Below the pieces are notes generated by a model, which worked only from the letters and a program-made list of their open reading frames with translations, did no database searches and had not been told where the DNA came from. This document shows, piece after piece, positions 16,056 through 24,879 of a stretch of 64,000 nucleotides of DNA; the first letter of the stretch is position 1; every line of letters starts with the position of its first letter. A program made the position numbers and the translations under genes. Source of the DNA: Candidatus Dadabacteria bacterium (GTDB lineage: Bacteria; Desulfobacterota_D; UBA1144; Nemesobacterales; Nemesobacteraceae); NCBI GenBank assembly GCA_028823955.1, contig JAPPFE010000035.1, positions 1-64,000 on the forward strand, given 5' to 3'.

Positions 16056-17789
16056 TTATCTCTGTTCAGCTAAAAGAGCAGCAATTTCTCCTGAGACTTC
16101 TTCTACCATAATGCTTATTCTCTCACCGGAGTTTCTATTCTTTATCTCCACCTTGCCCTCTTTCAGGCTTCTTTGCCCGATAGTGACCTGAATCGGGATT
16201 CCGAGCAGATCCGAGTCTTTGAATTTCACGCCAGCGGTCTCCGCTCTGTCATCAATAAGAACATCCACTCCATCGTGGAGAAGCGCTGAATATACTTTTT
16301 CCGCTGCGTCCCTCACATCCTGCTGTTTCATGTTTATCGGAAGCACGGAAACTTCAAACGGAGCTATGGGGACGGGAAATTTTATTCCGTACTCATCGTT
16401 ATTCTGTTCTATCGCTGCTGCTACCGTCCTTCCTATCCCGATTCCGTAACAACCCATAACAAGCGGTTTTTCCACTCCGTTCTCATCTACGTAGGTGGCT
16501 CCCATGGCTTCGCTGTACTTGGTTCCCAGCTTAAAAACATGACCGACTTCGATGCCTCTTGACGCCTTCAGAACTCCGTTTTCAGAAACCGGGCACGGGT
16601 CCCCTTCCCTTGCCACCCTTATGTCCGCATAGGAGTCGGCTTCAAAGTCCCGCCCGGGGTTAACGCCGGTTATGTGATAGTCGCCTTTGTTGGCTCCCGT
16701 TACGGCGTTTTTCATATTGCGAACGGATTTGTCCGCAATCACCCTCACGTTCTTTCTCTTAAGTCCCACGGGTCCGCTGAATCCGAGTGGCCCTCCTGAA
16801 ACTTCCAGAATTGTCTGCGGATCAGCAAGTTCTGCGACATCACATCCGAGAAAATTTCGAAGCTTGGTTAGACTGAGTTCTGCGTCTCCCCTTACGAGCG
16901 CAACGGCTGGCTCTGTTTCGGTATGCACTATAAGAGTCTTTATCAGTTTTTCCGGACCGACTTTTAAAAGCTGCGCCACATCCTCAACCGTCTTAAGGCC
17001 CGGGGTATGGACCTCGGAGACCTCTTCAAGTCCGGAGGTTGTTCTTAATCCCTCCCTTTCGTCTTCTGAAATGCCGATTTTTGCGAGTTCCAGATTGGCG
17101 GCGTAATCTGCCTCCGTGGAACTCATTATTACGTCTTCCCCGGTGTCGGCAGTCACCATGAACTCATGTGAGAAACTTCCGCCGATGTTTCCTGAATCGG
17201 CGGCAACCACGCTGAACGCGAGCCCGCATCTTTCAAATATACGCACATAGGCGTCGTACATCGCCTGGTAGGAACGATCCGCTCCCTCATCCGAAACGTC
17301 GAAGCTGTAGGCATCTTTCATTATGAATTCACGTGCCCTCATAACCCCAAAGCGGGGACGGATTTCATCCCTGAATTTCGTCTGTATCTGGTAAAAATTA
17401 ACGGGAAGCTGTTTGTAGGAACGAATCTCCTTCCTGACTATGTCCGTTATTATTTCCTCGTGCGTGGGCCCCAGACAGAAATCCCGCTCGGCTCGGTCCT
17501 TGAAGCGAAGCAACTCCTTTCCGTAGTAATCCCATCTGGCACTTTCGATCCAAGGTTCAGCCGGAAGCACTGCGGGCATGAGGAGCTCTATGGCTCCTGC
17601 CCTGTTCATTTCTTCCCGCACTATGTTTTCGACTTTTCTTATGGACCTGAGTCCCAAAGGAAGGTAGTTGTAGATCCCGGCCGCAAGCTTTCTTATCATG
17701 CCTGCTCTTACCATAAGCTTGTGACTTACGATCTCGGCATCCGAAGGATCTTCCTTGACCGTGGGTATGAAATAGGAAGAAAACCTCAT
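16056..17789 (-). CDS. proS: prolyl-tRNA synthetase (bacterial type)
   Basis: Class II aminoacyl-tRNA synthetase charging tRNA-Pro. The N-terminal MRFSSYFIPTVKEDPSDAE, motif 2 (RPRFGVMRAREFIMKDAYSF) and motif 3 (GIGIGRTVAAAIEQ) are clear. Between motifs 2 and 3 an insertion (about residues 225-390) matches the editing INS domain of bacterial-type ProRS that hydrolyses Ala-tRNA(Pro). 577 residues is normal. AAGGAG precedes the ATG. It follows ispG by 68 bp on the same strand, so both probably share the ispG promoter. Confidence 0.97.
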   Translation of the reverse strand: MRFSSYFIPTVKEDPSDAEIVSHKLMVRAGMIRKLAAGIYNYLPLGLRSIRKVENIVREEMNRAGAIELLMPAVLPAEPWIESARWDYYGKELLRFKDRAERDFCLGPTHEEIITDIVRKEIRSYKQLPVNFYQIQTKFRDEIRPRFGVMRAREFIMKDAYSFDVSDEGADRSYQAMYDAYVRIFERCGLAFSVVAADSGNIGGSFSHEFMVTADTGEDVIMSSTEADYAANLELAKIGISEDEREGLRTTSGLEEVSEVHTPGLKTVEDVAQLLKVGPEKLIKTLIVHTETEPAVALVRGDAELSLTKLRNFLGCDVAELADPQTILEVSGGPLGFSGPVGLKRKNVRVIADKSVRNMKNAVTGANKGDYHITGVNPGRDFEADSYADIRVAREGDPCPVSENGVLKASRGIEVGHVFKLGTKYSEAMGATYVDENGVEKPLVMGCYGIGIGRTVAAAIEQNNDEYGIKFPVPIAPFEVSVLPINMKQQDVRDAAEKVYSALLHDGVDVLIDDRAETAGVKFKDSDLLGIPIQVTIGQRSLKEGKVEIKNRNSGERISIMVEEVSGEIAALLAEQR

Positions 17790-17857
17790 TCGTTTTTCTC
17801 CTTTAAAGTGATTTGAATTCAGCTGGAAAGCAATTTTGCGTTTGCGGGGTTTTCAGT

Positions 17858-18916
17858 TCAGTTAACGTAATTTCTCTCTATTTCCTTGACAAGCTCACCG
17901 ACCAAATCGGCTTCTCTGAAAGATTTTATCAGTTTTCCGTCCCGATAAAGCATTCCCTTGCCCCTTCCCCCCGCTATCCCTATATCGGCTTCCGCGGCCT
18001 CGCCCGGCCCGTTAACAACGCAACCCAGTATGGCGACTTTAACCGGTCTTGGAAGGTTAAAACCGGAAACACCTTGCTCAACTTCAGAAACCAGCTTCTC
18101 AAGATCTATTTCAAGTCGCCCGCATCCCGGACACGAGATAAGTTCAATTCCGTTGTTCCTGATTCCAAGGGACCTCAGTATGTTCATTCCGACAACTATC
18201 TCCTCCACGGGGTCACCGGTTAAGGACACCCTTATCGTGTCACCTATCCCTTCAGCCAGAAGCGCTCCGATTCCTATGGCGGATTTCACCGTCCCCATTC
18301 CCGGGGTCCCCGCCTCGGTAACTCCGAGATGGAGCGGATATTCGGTCTTGTCCGCGAGCATTCTGTATGCGGTAATCATTTTCCTCACGTCGGTGGACTT
18401 GACTGAAATCTTTATGTCGAGAAAATCAAGGCCCTCGAGTATGCCGACATGTCTCATTGCGCTCTCAACCAAGGCTTCGGCCGTTGGGTGTTTGTGCTTT
18501 TTGAGTATGTCTTTTTCAAGAGAGCCTGAATTCACGCCTATTCTTATGGGAATTCTTCTTTCCTTGCAGGCGTCAACCACGGCCTTTATTCTGTACCTGG
18601 CGCCGATGTTTCCGGGATTTATTCTCATCCCGTCGACTCCCTGTCTTATTGATTCAAGGGCCAGTTTGTAATCAAAGTGTATGTCTGAGACAAGGGGAAT
18701 TCTTATCTCTTTTCTTATCGCTCCCAGAGCCTTTGCGGCATCCATGTCGGGAACGGCGACCCTGACGATGTCACAACCCGCTTTCTCAAGTCTTTTTATC
18801 TGGGAAACCGTTGACGCAACGTCTCTCGTATCGGTAATAGTCATTGACTGAACCGAAACGGGAGCTCCCCCGCCTATTTTTACGTCGCCGATTGATATCT
18901 GCCGGGATTGCCTCAT
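17858..18916 (-). CDS. ispG: 4-hydroxy-3-methylbut-2-enyl diphosphate synthase (flavodoxin)
   Basis: [4Fe-4S] enzyme converting MEcPP to HMBPP in the non-mevalonate isoprenoid pathway. PVSVQSMTITDTRD at the N-terminus and the cluster cysteines in SCPGCGR and LGCVVNGPGEA are all present; at 352 residues it is the short bacterial form without the plant/chlamydial insertion. It heads the ispG-proS unit. The start ATG lies 12 nt from a candidate -10 and lacks an SD, hinting at a very short leader. Confidence 0.97.
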   Translation of the reverse strand: MRQSRQISIGDVKIGGGAPVSVQSMTITDTRDVASTVSQIKRLEKAGCDIVRVAVPDMDAAKALGAIRKEIRIPLVSDIHFDYKLALESIRQGVDGMRINPGNIGARYRIKAVVDACKERRIPIRIGVNSGSLEKDILKKHKHPTAEALVESAMRHVGILEGLDFLDIKISVKSTDVRKMITAYRMLADKTEYPLHLGVTEAGTPGMGTVKSAIGIGALLAEGIGDTIRVSLTGDPVEEIVVGMNILRSLGIRNNGIELISCPGCGRLEIDLEKLVSEVEQGVSGFNLPRPVKVAILGCVVNGPGEAAEADIGIAGGRGKGMLYRDGKLIKSFREADLVGELVKEIERNYVN

Positions 18917-18928
18917 AACTTGCGGAAA

Positions 18929-18957
18929 ATGCTATTGAATAGTTATTATAGTGTCAA
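18929..18957 (-). promoter_or_regulatory. candidate sigma70 promoter of ispG
   Basis: On the minus strand TTGACA (18952-18957), 17-bp spacer, TAGCAT (18929-18934). The -35 is perfect and the spacer ideal; the -10 is weaker. The ATG follows after 12 nt, implying a leader of only a few bases. Confidence 0.5.
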
Positions 18958-19137
18958 GAAAGCGTAAGGCTGAATGTATGTTTCAAGTACTTTCTTGGCT
19001 CGGCTAATACCCCGGAGTCTTTATTTCTTCTGAAGAGTTCGGCAAAGTATAAGAAGTAATCTAAGCGGCATAGAGGAAAGCCGACTCAATAAGTTTTTCA
19101 TAGTTATTAATAAAGAGGAAATCAGGAGACGAGAATC

Positions 19138-19542
19138 ATGGGGATAAAAAAGATAATCCAGATAGACAGGGGCGGTTCCTCCAAGGATAAAAGCTCCGTG
19201 TCTTTTACCAAGATTGAAAAGAAGAAAAAACCCGAAGACAGCCCGGAAATAACGGAAGAGACAGTCTACGGCGCTCTTAAGGATGTGTACGACCCCGAAC
19301 TTCCCGTGAGCATAGTAGATCTCGGACTTATTTACGACACCAAAATCTCCGGGCGCAACGTTCAAATCAAGATGACCCTTACCACCCCAGGGTGCGCCAT
19401 GGGGGCACATATAGCAGGCCAAGCTGAAATGGCCCTTAAAAGCGCGGGAGCCGATAACGTTCTTATAGAGGTGATATGGGATCCTCCCTGGAACCCCGAC
19501 ATGATATCCGAGGAAGGAAAAAAGAAACTGGGTATCTCTTAG
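19138..19542 (+). CDS. MIP18/DUF59-family Fe-S assembly protein (SufT-like)
   Basis: A 134-residue protein with a basic, low-complexity first 35 residues and then a complete DUF59 domain: YGALKDVYDPELPVSIVDLG, followed by TLTTPGCAMGAHI with the conserved cysteine and VIWDPPWNPDMISEEG. Family members (SufT, PaaD, MIP18) help mature Fe-S proteins. It lies 14 bp ahead of an Mrp/ApbC ATPase that has its own DUF59 domain, so the pair probably forms one Fe-S delivery module. CAGGAG precedes the ATG. Confidence 0.9.
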   Translation: MGIKKIIQIDRGGSSKDKSSVSFTKIEKKKKPEDSPEITEETVYGALKDVYDPELPVSIVDLGLIYDTKISGRNVQIKMTLTTPGCAMGAHIAGQAEMALKSAGADNVLIEVIWDPPWNPDMISEEGKKKLGIS

Positions 19543-19556
19543 GGGGAACTTTCCGC

Positions 19557-20603
19557 GTGGAACTAAACAGAGAACGGATAATAAAAGTTCTTAAGGGTGT
19601 TAACTATCCGGGATTTAACCGGGACATAGTGTCCTTCGGTCTCGTAAAAGACATTCTCGTGGAAGATTCGAAGGTGACCCTCTCCATAGTACTTCCCAAG
19701 CCCGACCAGAAACTTCAGTCCACAATCGAGGAAGAAGTCCGAAAAGCCATTTTCGGCATACCCGGAGTTGAAGACCTCTCGATGAAGATCGGCTCGCGAC
19801 CACAGAAGCAGATAACTGCCGATGCGGACAGTGAAAAAAGCAAACTTCCCGACATAAAGTACTACATAGCCGTCGCAAGCGGCAAAGGAGGGGTCGGCAA
19901 GTCAACAATAGCGACCAATCTCTCCCTGGCAATATCAAAAAAAAGACAGAAAGTCGGGCTTATGGATGCCGATATTTGGGGACCGAGCGCTCCCTTGATG
20001 ATGGGAATAAGCGAAAAACCCCGCGCAACCGCCGATGACAAGATCGTTCCCATAGAGAAATTCGGCCTCAAGGTAATGTCCATCGGTTTTCTCGTGAACG
20101 AAGAGGACGCCGTGATATGGAGAGGTCCCATGGTACACGGAGCGATAAAGCAGTTTATCGAGGACGTTGAGTGGAGCGGAACGGATTACTTGGTAATTGA
20201 CCTCCCTCCAGGCACCGGGGATGCCCAGCTTTCTCTGGCACAGACGGCCCCGATAAGCGGAGGGGTTATAGTAACCACTCCTCAGGACGTAGCTCTAGTG
20301 GACGTAAGAAGAGGGATACTGATGTTTAACAAACTGAATATTCCCATTCTCGGCATAGTGGAGAACATGAGCTATCTCGATATGCCCGATGTAAACGGCA
20401 AGATAGACATATTCGGCAGGGGTGGAGGAAGACGTATGGCAGAGAAATTTGAAGTTCCGTTTCTTGGAGAAATCCCAATCGATCCGCGGATAAGAATCGG
20501 CGGGGATAACGGAACCCCCATTGTGGAGTCTGATCCGCAAAGTGCAGCCGGAAAGGCCTTTTTTGAGATTGCAGACAGGATACTCGAATCCATAGAGAAC
20601 TGA
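19557..20603 (+). CDS. Mrp/NBP35-family P-loop ATPase, Fe-S cluster carrier
   Basis: ApbC/Mrp scaffold that binds and transfers Fe-S clusters with ATP. The N-terminal DUF59 domain (LKGVNYPGFNRDIVSFGLV) is followed by the deviant Walker A SGKGGVGKSTIATNLS and MDADIWGPSAPLMMG. The track start (19476) lies inside the previous gene; the GTG at 19557, preceded by AGGGGG, is the better start and gives 348 residues. I do not see the classic CxxC between domain and tail (YLDMPD takes the place of the usual Y..CPxC region), which is worth noting for cluster binding. Confidence 0.92.
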   Translation: MELNRERIIKVLKGVNYPGFNRDIVSFGLVKDILVEDSKVTLSIVLPKPDQKLQSTIEEEVRKAIFGIPGVEDLSMKIGSRPQKQITADADSEKSKLPDIKYYIAVASGKGGVGKSTIATNLSLAISKKRQKVGLMDADIWGPSAPLMMGISEKPRATADDKIVPIEKFGLKVMSIGFLVNEEDAVIWRGPMVHGAIKQFIEDVEWSGTDYLVIDLPPGTGDAQLSLAQTAPISGGVIVTTPQDVALVDVRRGILMFNKLNIPILGIVENMSYLDMPDVNGKIDIFGRGGGRRMAEKFEVPFLGEIPIDPRIRIGGDNGTPIVESDPQSAAGKAFFEIADRILESIEN

Positions 20604-20719
20604 CTGACAAATTTAACCACCCTAGCCAGCTCTCAAGAAGCTACCAATTAGTTGCCATCAGGAATACAGGTAGTTTTTCAATCAGGTGTATGAAGACTAT
20701 GATTGCGGAATGAAAGCAA

Positions 20720-21664
20720 TTAACTGTTTGCCAGCACCGAGCTCATCAGTGCTTCCCGGGAAGTGTGTTTTGGACGGAACCCGGTCTCTCGTGTCAGCTT
20801 CTCGTTGCTGGCCACCCACGGCCATCTTGCGTACTCGATCCCGCACGCGGGAGAATCTCTTTGCAGTCGCAGCATCCATGTTACCCACGTGATGACCGCG
20901 AGAAGCGGCGCTGGAAGGATAATCGCGCGTCTACCCGCAATGCTCGCAATCTCGCTATAGGCAACGGTCCCCTCTCCCGTGATGTTGAACACCCCGGAGG
21001 CAGGCTTCAGCAGGCACAGCTCAAAGGCGTCTAGCAGGTCGTCCAGATGGATGAACTGCATCTGCGGGTCCGCACCGAGAACGCGGACGCTCGCCAGTCT
21101 GAAAAAGACCTCAGTAACGAAGTTCTCGCACTGGGGCGCCATTACTGTGCACCCCCGCAGTATGGTGACGCGAGAGTTGGGATTGTTCATTGCGAATGTT
21201 TTCAGCTTGAGTTCCGCTGCGGCCTTGTTCTCAGCGTACTGAAAGCCTCGGACGGGCCTGACGGGTGATTCTTCGGTATACGGCTCCTCAGTCCCGGAAC
21301 GGGCGCCGTACACAGTGGTGCTGCTGAGGTAGACAAGGTGTTTTATGCCGGCAGCCCAGCAGTCATGTATCACCTGGGCCGTACCGCTGACATTCACCCT
21401 GTGCGCTGCCTTGCGGTCATGTCCGGGCCGCAAGAGAAAGGCCAAGTGGACAACCGCGTCAACCCGGTACTCTCGCAGAATGTCCGCAGTCGACTCCCGG
21501 ATGTCCTTCTGGAATGTTATGACTTTCGGAGAGGATATGTCTAGCAGGAGACAGTCAAGCGCTATAACTCTGTCCACATGGTCTGATTGTGCCAGTCTCT
21601 TCACCAGCCTTGAGCCGATGAACCCGGCCGCGCCCGTCACGGCGACAGTTTTCTTCTTGCTCAT
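20720..21664 (-). CDS. NAD-dependent epimerase/dehydratase (extended SDR)
   Basis: A 314-residue extended SDR: cofactor loop TGAAGFIGSRLV, DAVVHLAF strand, SSTTVYGA and catalytic YAENK. A hydrophobic segment near the C-terminus (LLAVITWVTWMLRL) suggests membrane contact. It probably acts on a nucleotide sugar or a similar hydroxylated compound; no partner glycosyltransferase is nearby. The DNA looks more GC-rich and less AGA/ATA-biased than neighbouring genes, a possible sign of transfer. It is alone, converging on the Mrp gene and diverging from the CbpA-like gene. Confidence 0.87.
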   Translation of the reverse strand: MSKKKTVAVTGAAGFIGSRLVKRLAQSDHVDRVIALDCLLLDISSPKVITFQKDIRESTADILREYRVDAVVHLAFLLRPGHDRKAAHRVNVSGTAQVIHDCWAAGIKHLVYLSSTTVYGARSGTEEPYTEESPVRPVRGFQYAENKAAAELKLKTFAMNNPNSRVTILRGCTVMAPQCENFVTEVFFRLASVRVLGADPQMQFIHLDDLLDAFELCLLKPASGVFNITGEGTVAYSEIASIAGRRAIILPAPLLAVITWVTWMLRLQRDSPACGIEYARWPWVASNEKLTRETGFRPKHTSREALMSSVLANS

Positions 21665-21842
21665 GGAATCTCGTATTTTCTCGTCTATCTTCCGTTTCGT
21701 GGTCTACTGCTCGAATGTAGTCCGGCACGGTAGTCAAAAAAGGTACCTCCCGCGGGCAGCCAAGTATATAACCCCCTAATCAATTTCTTTTAATCTCAAG
21801 TAGTATTATAATGAGCATGAGAAAATCGGAGTTTTTACCTTC

Positions 21843-22790
21843 ATGAACGCGGAAAAAGATCTTTACGCGGTGCTCGGCGTACCGCGAAACGCGACGCAGG
21901 ACCAGATAAAGAAAGCGTACAGAGACCTCGCGAGGAAACACCACCCCGACATGAATCAGGGGGACAAAAGATCCGAGGAGAAGTTCAAGGAAATTCAGCA
22001 CGCTTACGAAACCCTCTCCGACCCCGAGAAGAAAAAAACCTACGACATGTTTGGAACAAGCAGTTTCGGTGGACAGAGAACAGGCGGAGGAAATTACAGG
22101 CAGTATTCACGGGGATTTCCTGACATAGATGAAATCTTTAAAGATATCTTTTCGCAGGGAGGAGGGGCTTACGGTATGGGTGGAGCGAGGGGAAGTTTCG
22201 GAGATGTTTTTGATTTCAGTAACGTGCGACAGCAGCCGAGAAGACCGAAAAACATTCAGCATACTTTAACCCTTGGTTTTGAAACCGCGGTAAAAGGTGG
22301 GGAAAAAGAGCTTCTGGTTAAGTCGCCCGAGGGCGGAACCAAGAAAATAACAGTCAAGATTCCGGCCGGGGTGAAAACCGGGTCCAAGGTAAGATTGCCG
22401 GGCAAGGGAGAGCAAATAAATTCCATGGCCGGAGACCTCATTCTCGAAATAAAGGTCTTGTCCCATCCGGTTTTTAGAAGAGAAAACGACGATATATATA
22501 TTGATCTTCCGCTAACAGTCTATGAGGCGGCCCTGGGAACGCTGATCGACGTGCCGACCATAGAAAGTCCTGTAAAACTTACTATCCCTCCCGGCGTGGG
22601 AAGCGGCACGAAAATGAGGCTCAGGGAAAAGGGAGTGAAAAATCCCAAGACCGGCGAACGGGGAGATCAGTTCGTAGTTATTCAGATAGCAATGCCGGAG
22701 GAATCCAGTGAGGATATGAAGAAACTCATGGACGAGATTAAAGAGAAATATCCCTACGACCCTAGAAAAAAACTCCTCCAGTATCTATAA
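21843..22790 (+). CDS. CbpA-like DnaJ-class co-chaperone
   Basis: Hsp40 without the zinc-finger domain, 315 residues. The J domain (1-70) has HHPD, then comes a G/F-rich linker (FGGQRTGGGN, GGGAYGMGGARGSF) and two C-terminal substrate-binding barrels (KITVKIPAGVKTGSKVRLPG, KLTIPPGVGSGTKMRLREKG). It stimulates DnaK ATPase and complements the zinc-containing DnaJ at 44.8 kb. The next gene is DUF1844, 47 bp downstream, and the two are likely co-transcribed. GGAG lies about 11 nt before the ATG. Confidence 0.92.
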   Translation: MNAEKDLYAVLGVPRNATQDQIKKAYRDLARKHHPDMNQGDKRSEEKFKEIQHAYETLSDPEKKKTYDMFGTSSFGGQRTGGGNYRQYSRGFPDIDEIFKDIFSQGGGAYGMGGARGSFGDVFDFSNVRQQPRRPKNIQHTLTLGFETAVKGGEKELLVKSPEGGTKKITVKIPAGVKTGSKVRLPGKGEQINSMAGDLILEIKVLSHPVFRRENDDIYIDLPLTVYEAALGTLIDVPTIESPVKLTIPPGVGSGTKMRLREKGVKNPKTGERGDQFVVIQIAMPEESSEDMKKLMDEIKEKYPYDPRKKLLQYL

Positions 22791-22837
22791 TTGATCCAAC
22801 GGCGTTAAGAACTTACCTGTAAGGAGAGTGGTTTATC

Positions 22838-23101
22838 GTGAGCGGTGAAAAAGAAGAATTAAAGATGGACTTTTCGGGCTTTATTCTCTCATTAAACGCC
22901 TCAGCCCTCATTCATTTGGGTGAAATTCCCGATCCCCACTCAAAAAAAAGAGAAGTTAACATTCCGGCCGCCAAGCACACCATAACCATACTTGAGATAC
23001 TTGCGGAAAAAACCGAAGGGAATCTAACTGAAGAGGAAAAACAGCTTCTTGACGACATGATTTACAATATCCGCATGAAATACGTAAAGTCCCTGAGCTG
23101 A
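22838..23101 (+). CDS. DUF1844-family protein
   Basis: An 87-residue helical protein matching the DUF1844 pattern: DFSGFILSLNASALIHLGE, then INIPAAKHTITILEILAEKTEGNLTEEE as the expected second half (here VNIPAAKH). GTG start preceded by AAGGAG. Function unknown; in delta-proteobacteria-like genomes it is a common small neighbour of chaperone or methyltransferase genes. It follows the CbpA-like gene and converges on the PfkB kinase 9 bp away. Confidence 0.83.
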   Translation: MSGEKEELKMDFSGFILSLNASALIHLGEIPDPHSKKREVNIPAAKHTITILEILAEKTEGNLTEEEKQLLDDMIYNIRMKYVKSLS

Positions 23102-23110
23102 TTCCCCTTT

Positions 23111-24016
23111 CTACATGGTCGAGAGCCTAAGAAACTCCGCGTATCTTTGCTCTATCTCCTCTTTCCGTAGCGAGCCCAGACGTCTTACGCTGAAATCCTC
23201 AACCGTAAAAGAAGCCAGCACACTCCCGTAGGCAACCCCTTTTTTGAAACCGGCAAAGTCAAGGTCCTTACCTCGAGATGCTACGTAGCCCATGAATCCC
23301 CCGGCAAAAGTATCTCCCGCTCCCGTCGGGTCAAGCACTTGCTCAAGCATGTAACTGGGGGCGAAAAACAGGTCCTCTCGAGAAAAAAGCAAGGCCCCGT
23401 ACTCTCCTCTTTTCACAATCAGAAATTCTGGTCCCATGTCCATTATCTTTCTCGCCGCTCTGACCATTAATGGTTCTTCGGATAGCTGTCTTGCTTCAGA
23501 ATCGTTTATTATGAGAATGTTGACTCTGCCGAGGAGTGTCTTCAGTTCCTGCAGTTTGTTGTCTATCCAGAAGTTCATGGTGTCGCAGGCCACAATTCGG
23601 GGTGAGCTTACCTGCTCAAGGACCTTCAACTGGATTTCAGGATCCGTGTTGGCCAGGAAAAGATAGTCGGCATTTCTGGATTTCTCGGGAACCACGGGGT
23701 CAAGTGATCCCAGAACACCAAGGGTGACGGAGACAGTTTCCGGATCTTTCATATCATAGTCGTATCTGCCTTCCCATCTGAAGGTTTCTCCGTCACTGCT
23801 GACGGTTACTCCCTCCGTATCAATGCCCCTTGAGCGAAGCAGCTCGGAATGAGCCTGGGGAAAATCCTCTCCAACGGAGGAAACCATATGAACATCCGTA
23901 AAATTACGGGCCGCCAGAGAGAAATAACAGGCAGACCCGCCGAGAACGTTTTCTTCTCTTCCAAAAGGTGTTTCTATGGTGTCAATTCCTACTGACCCTA
24001 CAACGACGATGCTCAT
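23111..24016 (-). CDS. PfkB-family sugar/nucleoside kinase
   Basis: Ribokinase-fold kinase of 301 residues. It has the N-terminal glycine pair region LGGSACYFSLAARNF and the C-terminal signature DPTGAGDTFAGGF containing the catalytic aspartate and anion hole. The substrate is not fixed by sequence, but as the last gene of the MFS-trmI-rsmG-mtnP unit, 8 bp after mtnP, a role in ribose, methylthioribose or adenosine salvage is the natural guess. Neither mtnA nor mtnB is adjacent to settle it. Confidence 0.88.
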   Translation of the reverse strand: MSIVVVGSVGIDTIETPFGREENVLGGSACYFSLAARNFTDVHMVSSVGEDFPQAHSELLRSRGIDTEGVTVSSDGETFRWEGRYDYDMKDPETVSVTLGVLGSLDPVVPEKSRNADYLFLANTDPEIQLKVLEQVSSPRIVACDTMNFWIDNKLQELKTLLGRVNILIINDSEARQLSEEPLMVRAARKIMDMGPEFLIVKRGEYGALLFSREDLFFAPSYMLEQVLDPTGAGDTFAGGFMGYVASRGKDLDFAGFKKGVAYGSVLASFTVEDFSVRRLGSLRKEEIEQRYAEFLRLSTM

Positions 24017-24024
24017 TCGGACCT

Positions 24025-24879
24025 CTACATGTATTTTTTCACGATAAGTTCAAACCTGTTCTTGGTTTCTTCGGTTACGCAGTCCGAGGACGTTATTATA
24101 GAGTGACCCAAGGCACTCCCGCAAGGACATTCTCTTTCTTCAGGGATATTATCAACTACACCGGCTATTATTTTTTTTGCCGCTTCAACATTTTTATTCA
24201 TGATCTCGATTATGTCCGAAACCGTAACGTCGTCATGATCTTCGTTCCAGCAGTCATAATCAGTGCAAAGGGCTATTGTGGAATAGCAGATCTCCGCTTC
24301 CCTGGCAAGTTTCGCTTCCGGCATTGCGGTCATTCCTATTATGTCTGCTCCCCATTTTCTGTACAGATGGCTCTCCGCCCTTGTAGAGAACTGGGGACCC
24401 TCGATACAGATGTAGGTTCCTCCCGAATGGACCGTTCCGCCAAAGCCAAGCGATGCTTCCCGCAGACAACCTGATAGCACGGAGCACACCGGGTCGGCCA
24501 TTGAAACGTGGGCTACTATGCCACCTTCAAAGAAAGTAGAAGGCCTCCGCTTAGTGTTATCAATGAACTGATCAGGTATCACTATGTGCCCTGGTTCTAT
24601 TTCTTCCTTCAAGCTGCCCACGGCACTTACAGATATAATCCACTCGACTCCCATAGCTTTCATTGCGTATATATTCGCCCGGAAGTTTATCTCAGGCGGG
24701 GATACCGTGTGTCCTGTTCCGTGTCTTGGAAGAAAAACCATTCGCACACTGCCAAGGTTTCCCGTGAGTAGGCTTGAGGAGGGTTGGCCCCATGGAGTCT
24801 CCATGGAAACGGTTTTAACGTCCGAGAGCCCTTCCATTTCATAAAGACCGCTTCCGCCTATTACTCCTATGGTCTTCAA
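24025..24879 (-). CDS. mtnP: S-methyl-5'-thioadenosine phosphorylase
   Basis: Cleaves methylthioadenosine with phosphate to adenine and methylthioribose-1-phosphate, recycling the by-product of polyamine and other SAM reactions. Phosphate-binding GGSGLYEMEG and FLPRHGTGHTVSPPEINFRANI are typical, and MTAMPEAKLAREAEICYSTIALCTDYDCW matches the MTAP purine/substrate loop rather than PNP (purine nucleoside phosphorylase). 284 residues is normal. Overlaps rsmG by 4 nt and is followed by a PfkB kinase. Confidence 0.93.
   Translation of the reverse strand: MKTIGVIGGSGLYEMEGLSDVKTVSMETPWGQPSSSLLTGNLGSVRMVFLPRHGTGHTVSPPEINFRANIYAMKAMGVEWIISVSAVGSLKEEIEPGHIVIPDQFIDNTKRRPSTFFEGGIVAHVSMADPVCSVLSGCLREASLGFGGTVHSGGTYICIEGPQFSTRAESHLYRKWGADIIGMTAMPEAKLAREAEICYSTIALCTDYDCWNEDHDDVTVSDIIEIMNKNVEAAKKIIAGVVDNIPEERECPCGSALGHSIITSSDCVTEETKNRFELIVKKYM

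Noticed and set aside
17958-18671. 237-aa plus-strand ORF
   Set aside because: Antisense to ispG; no recognisable domain.
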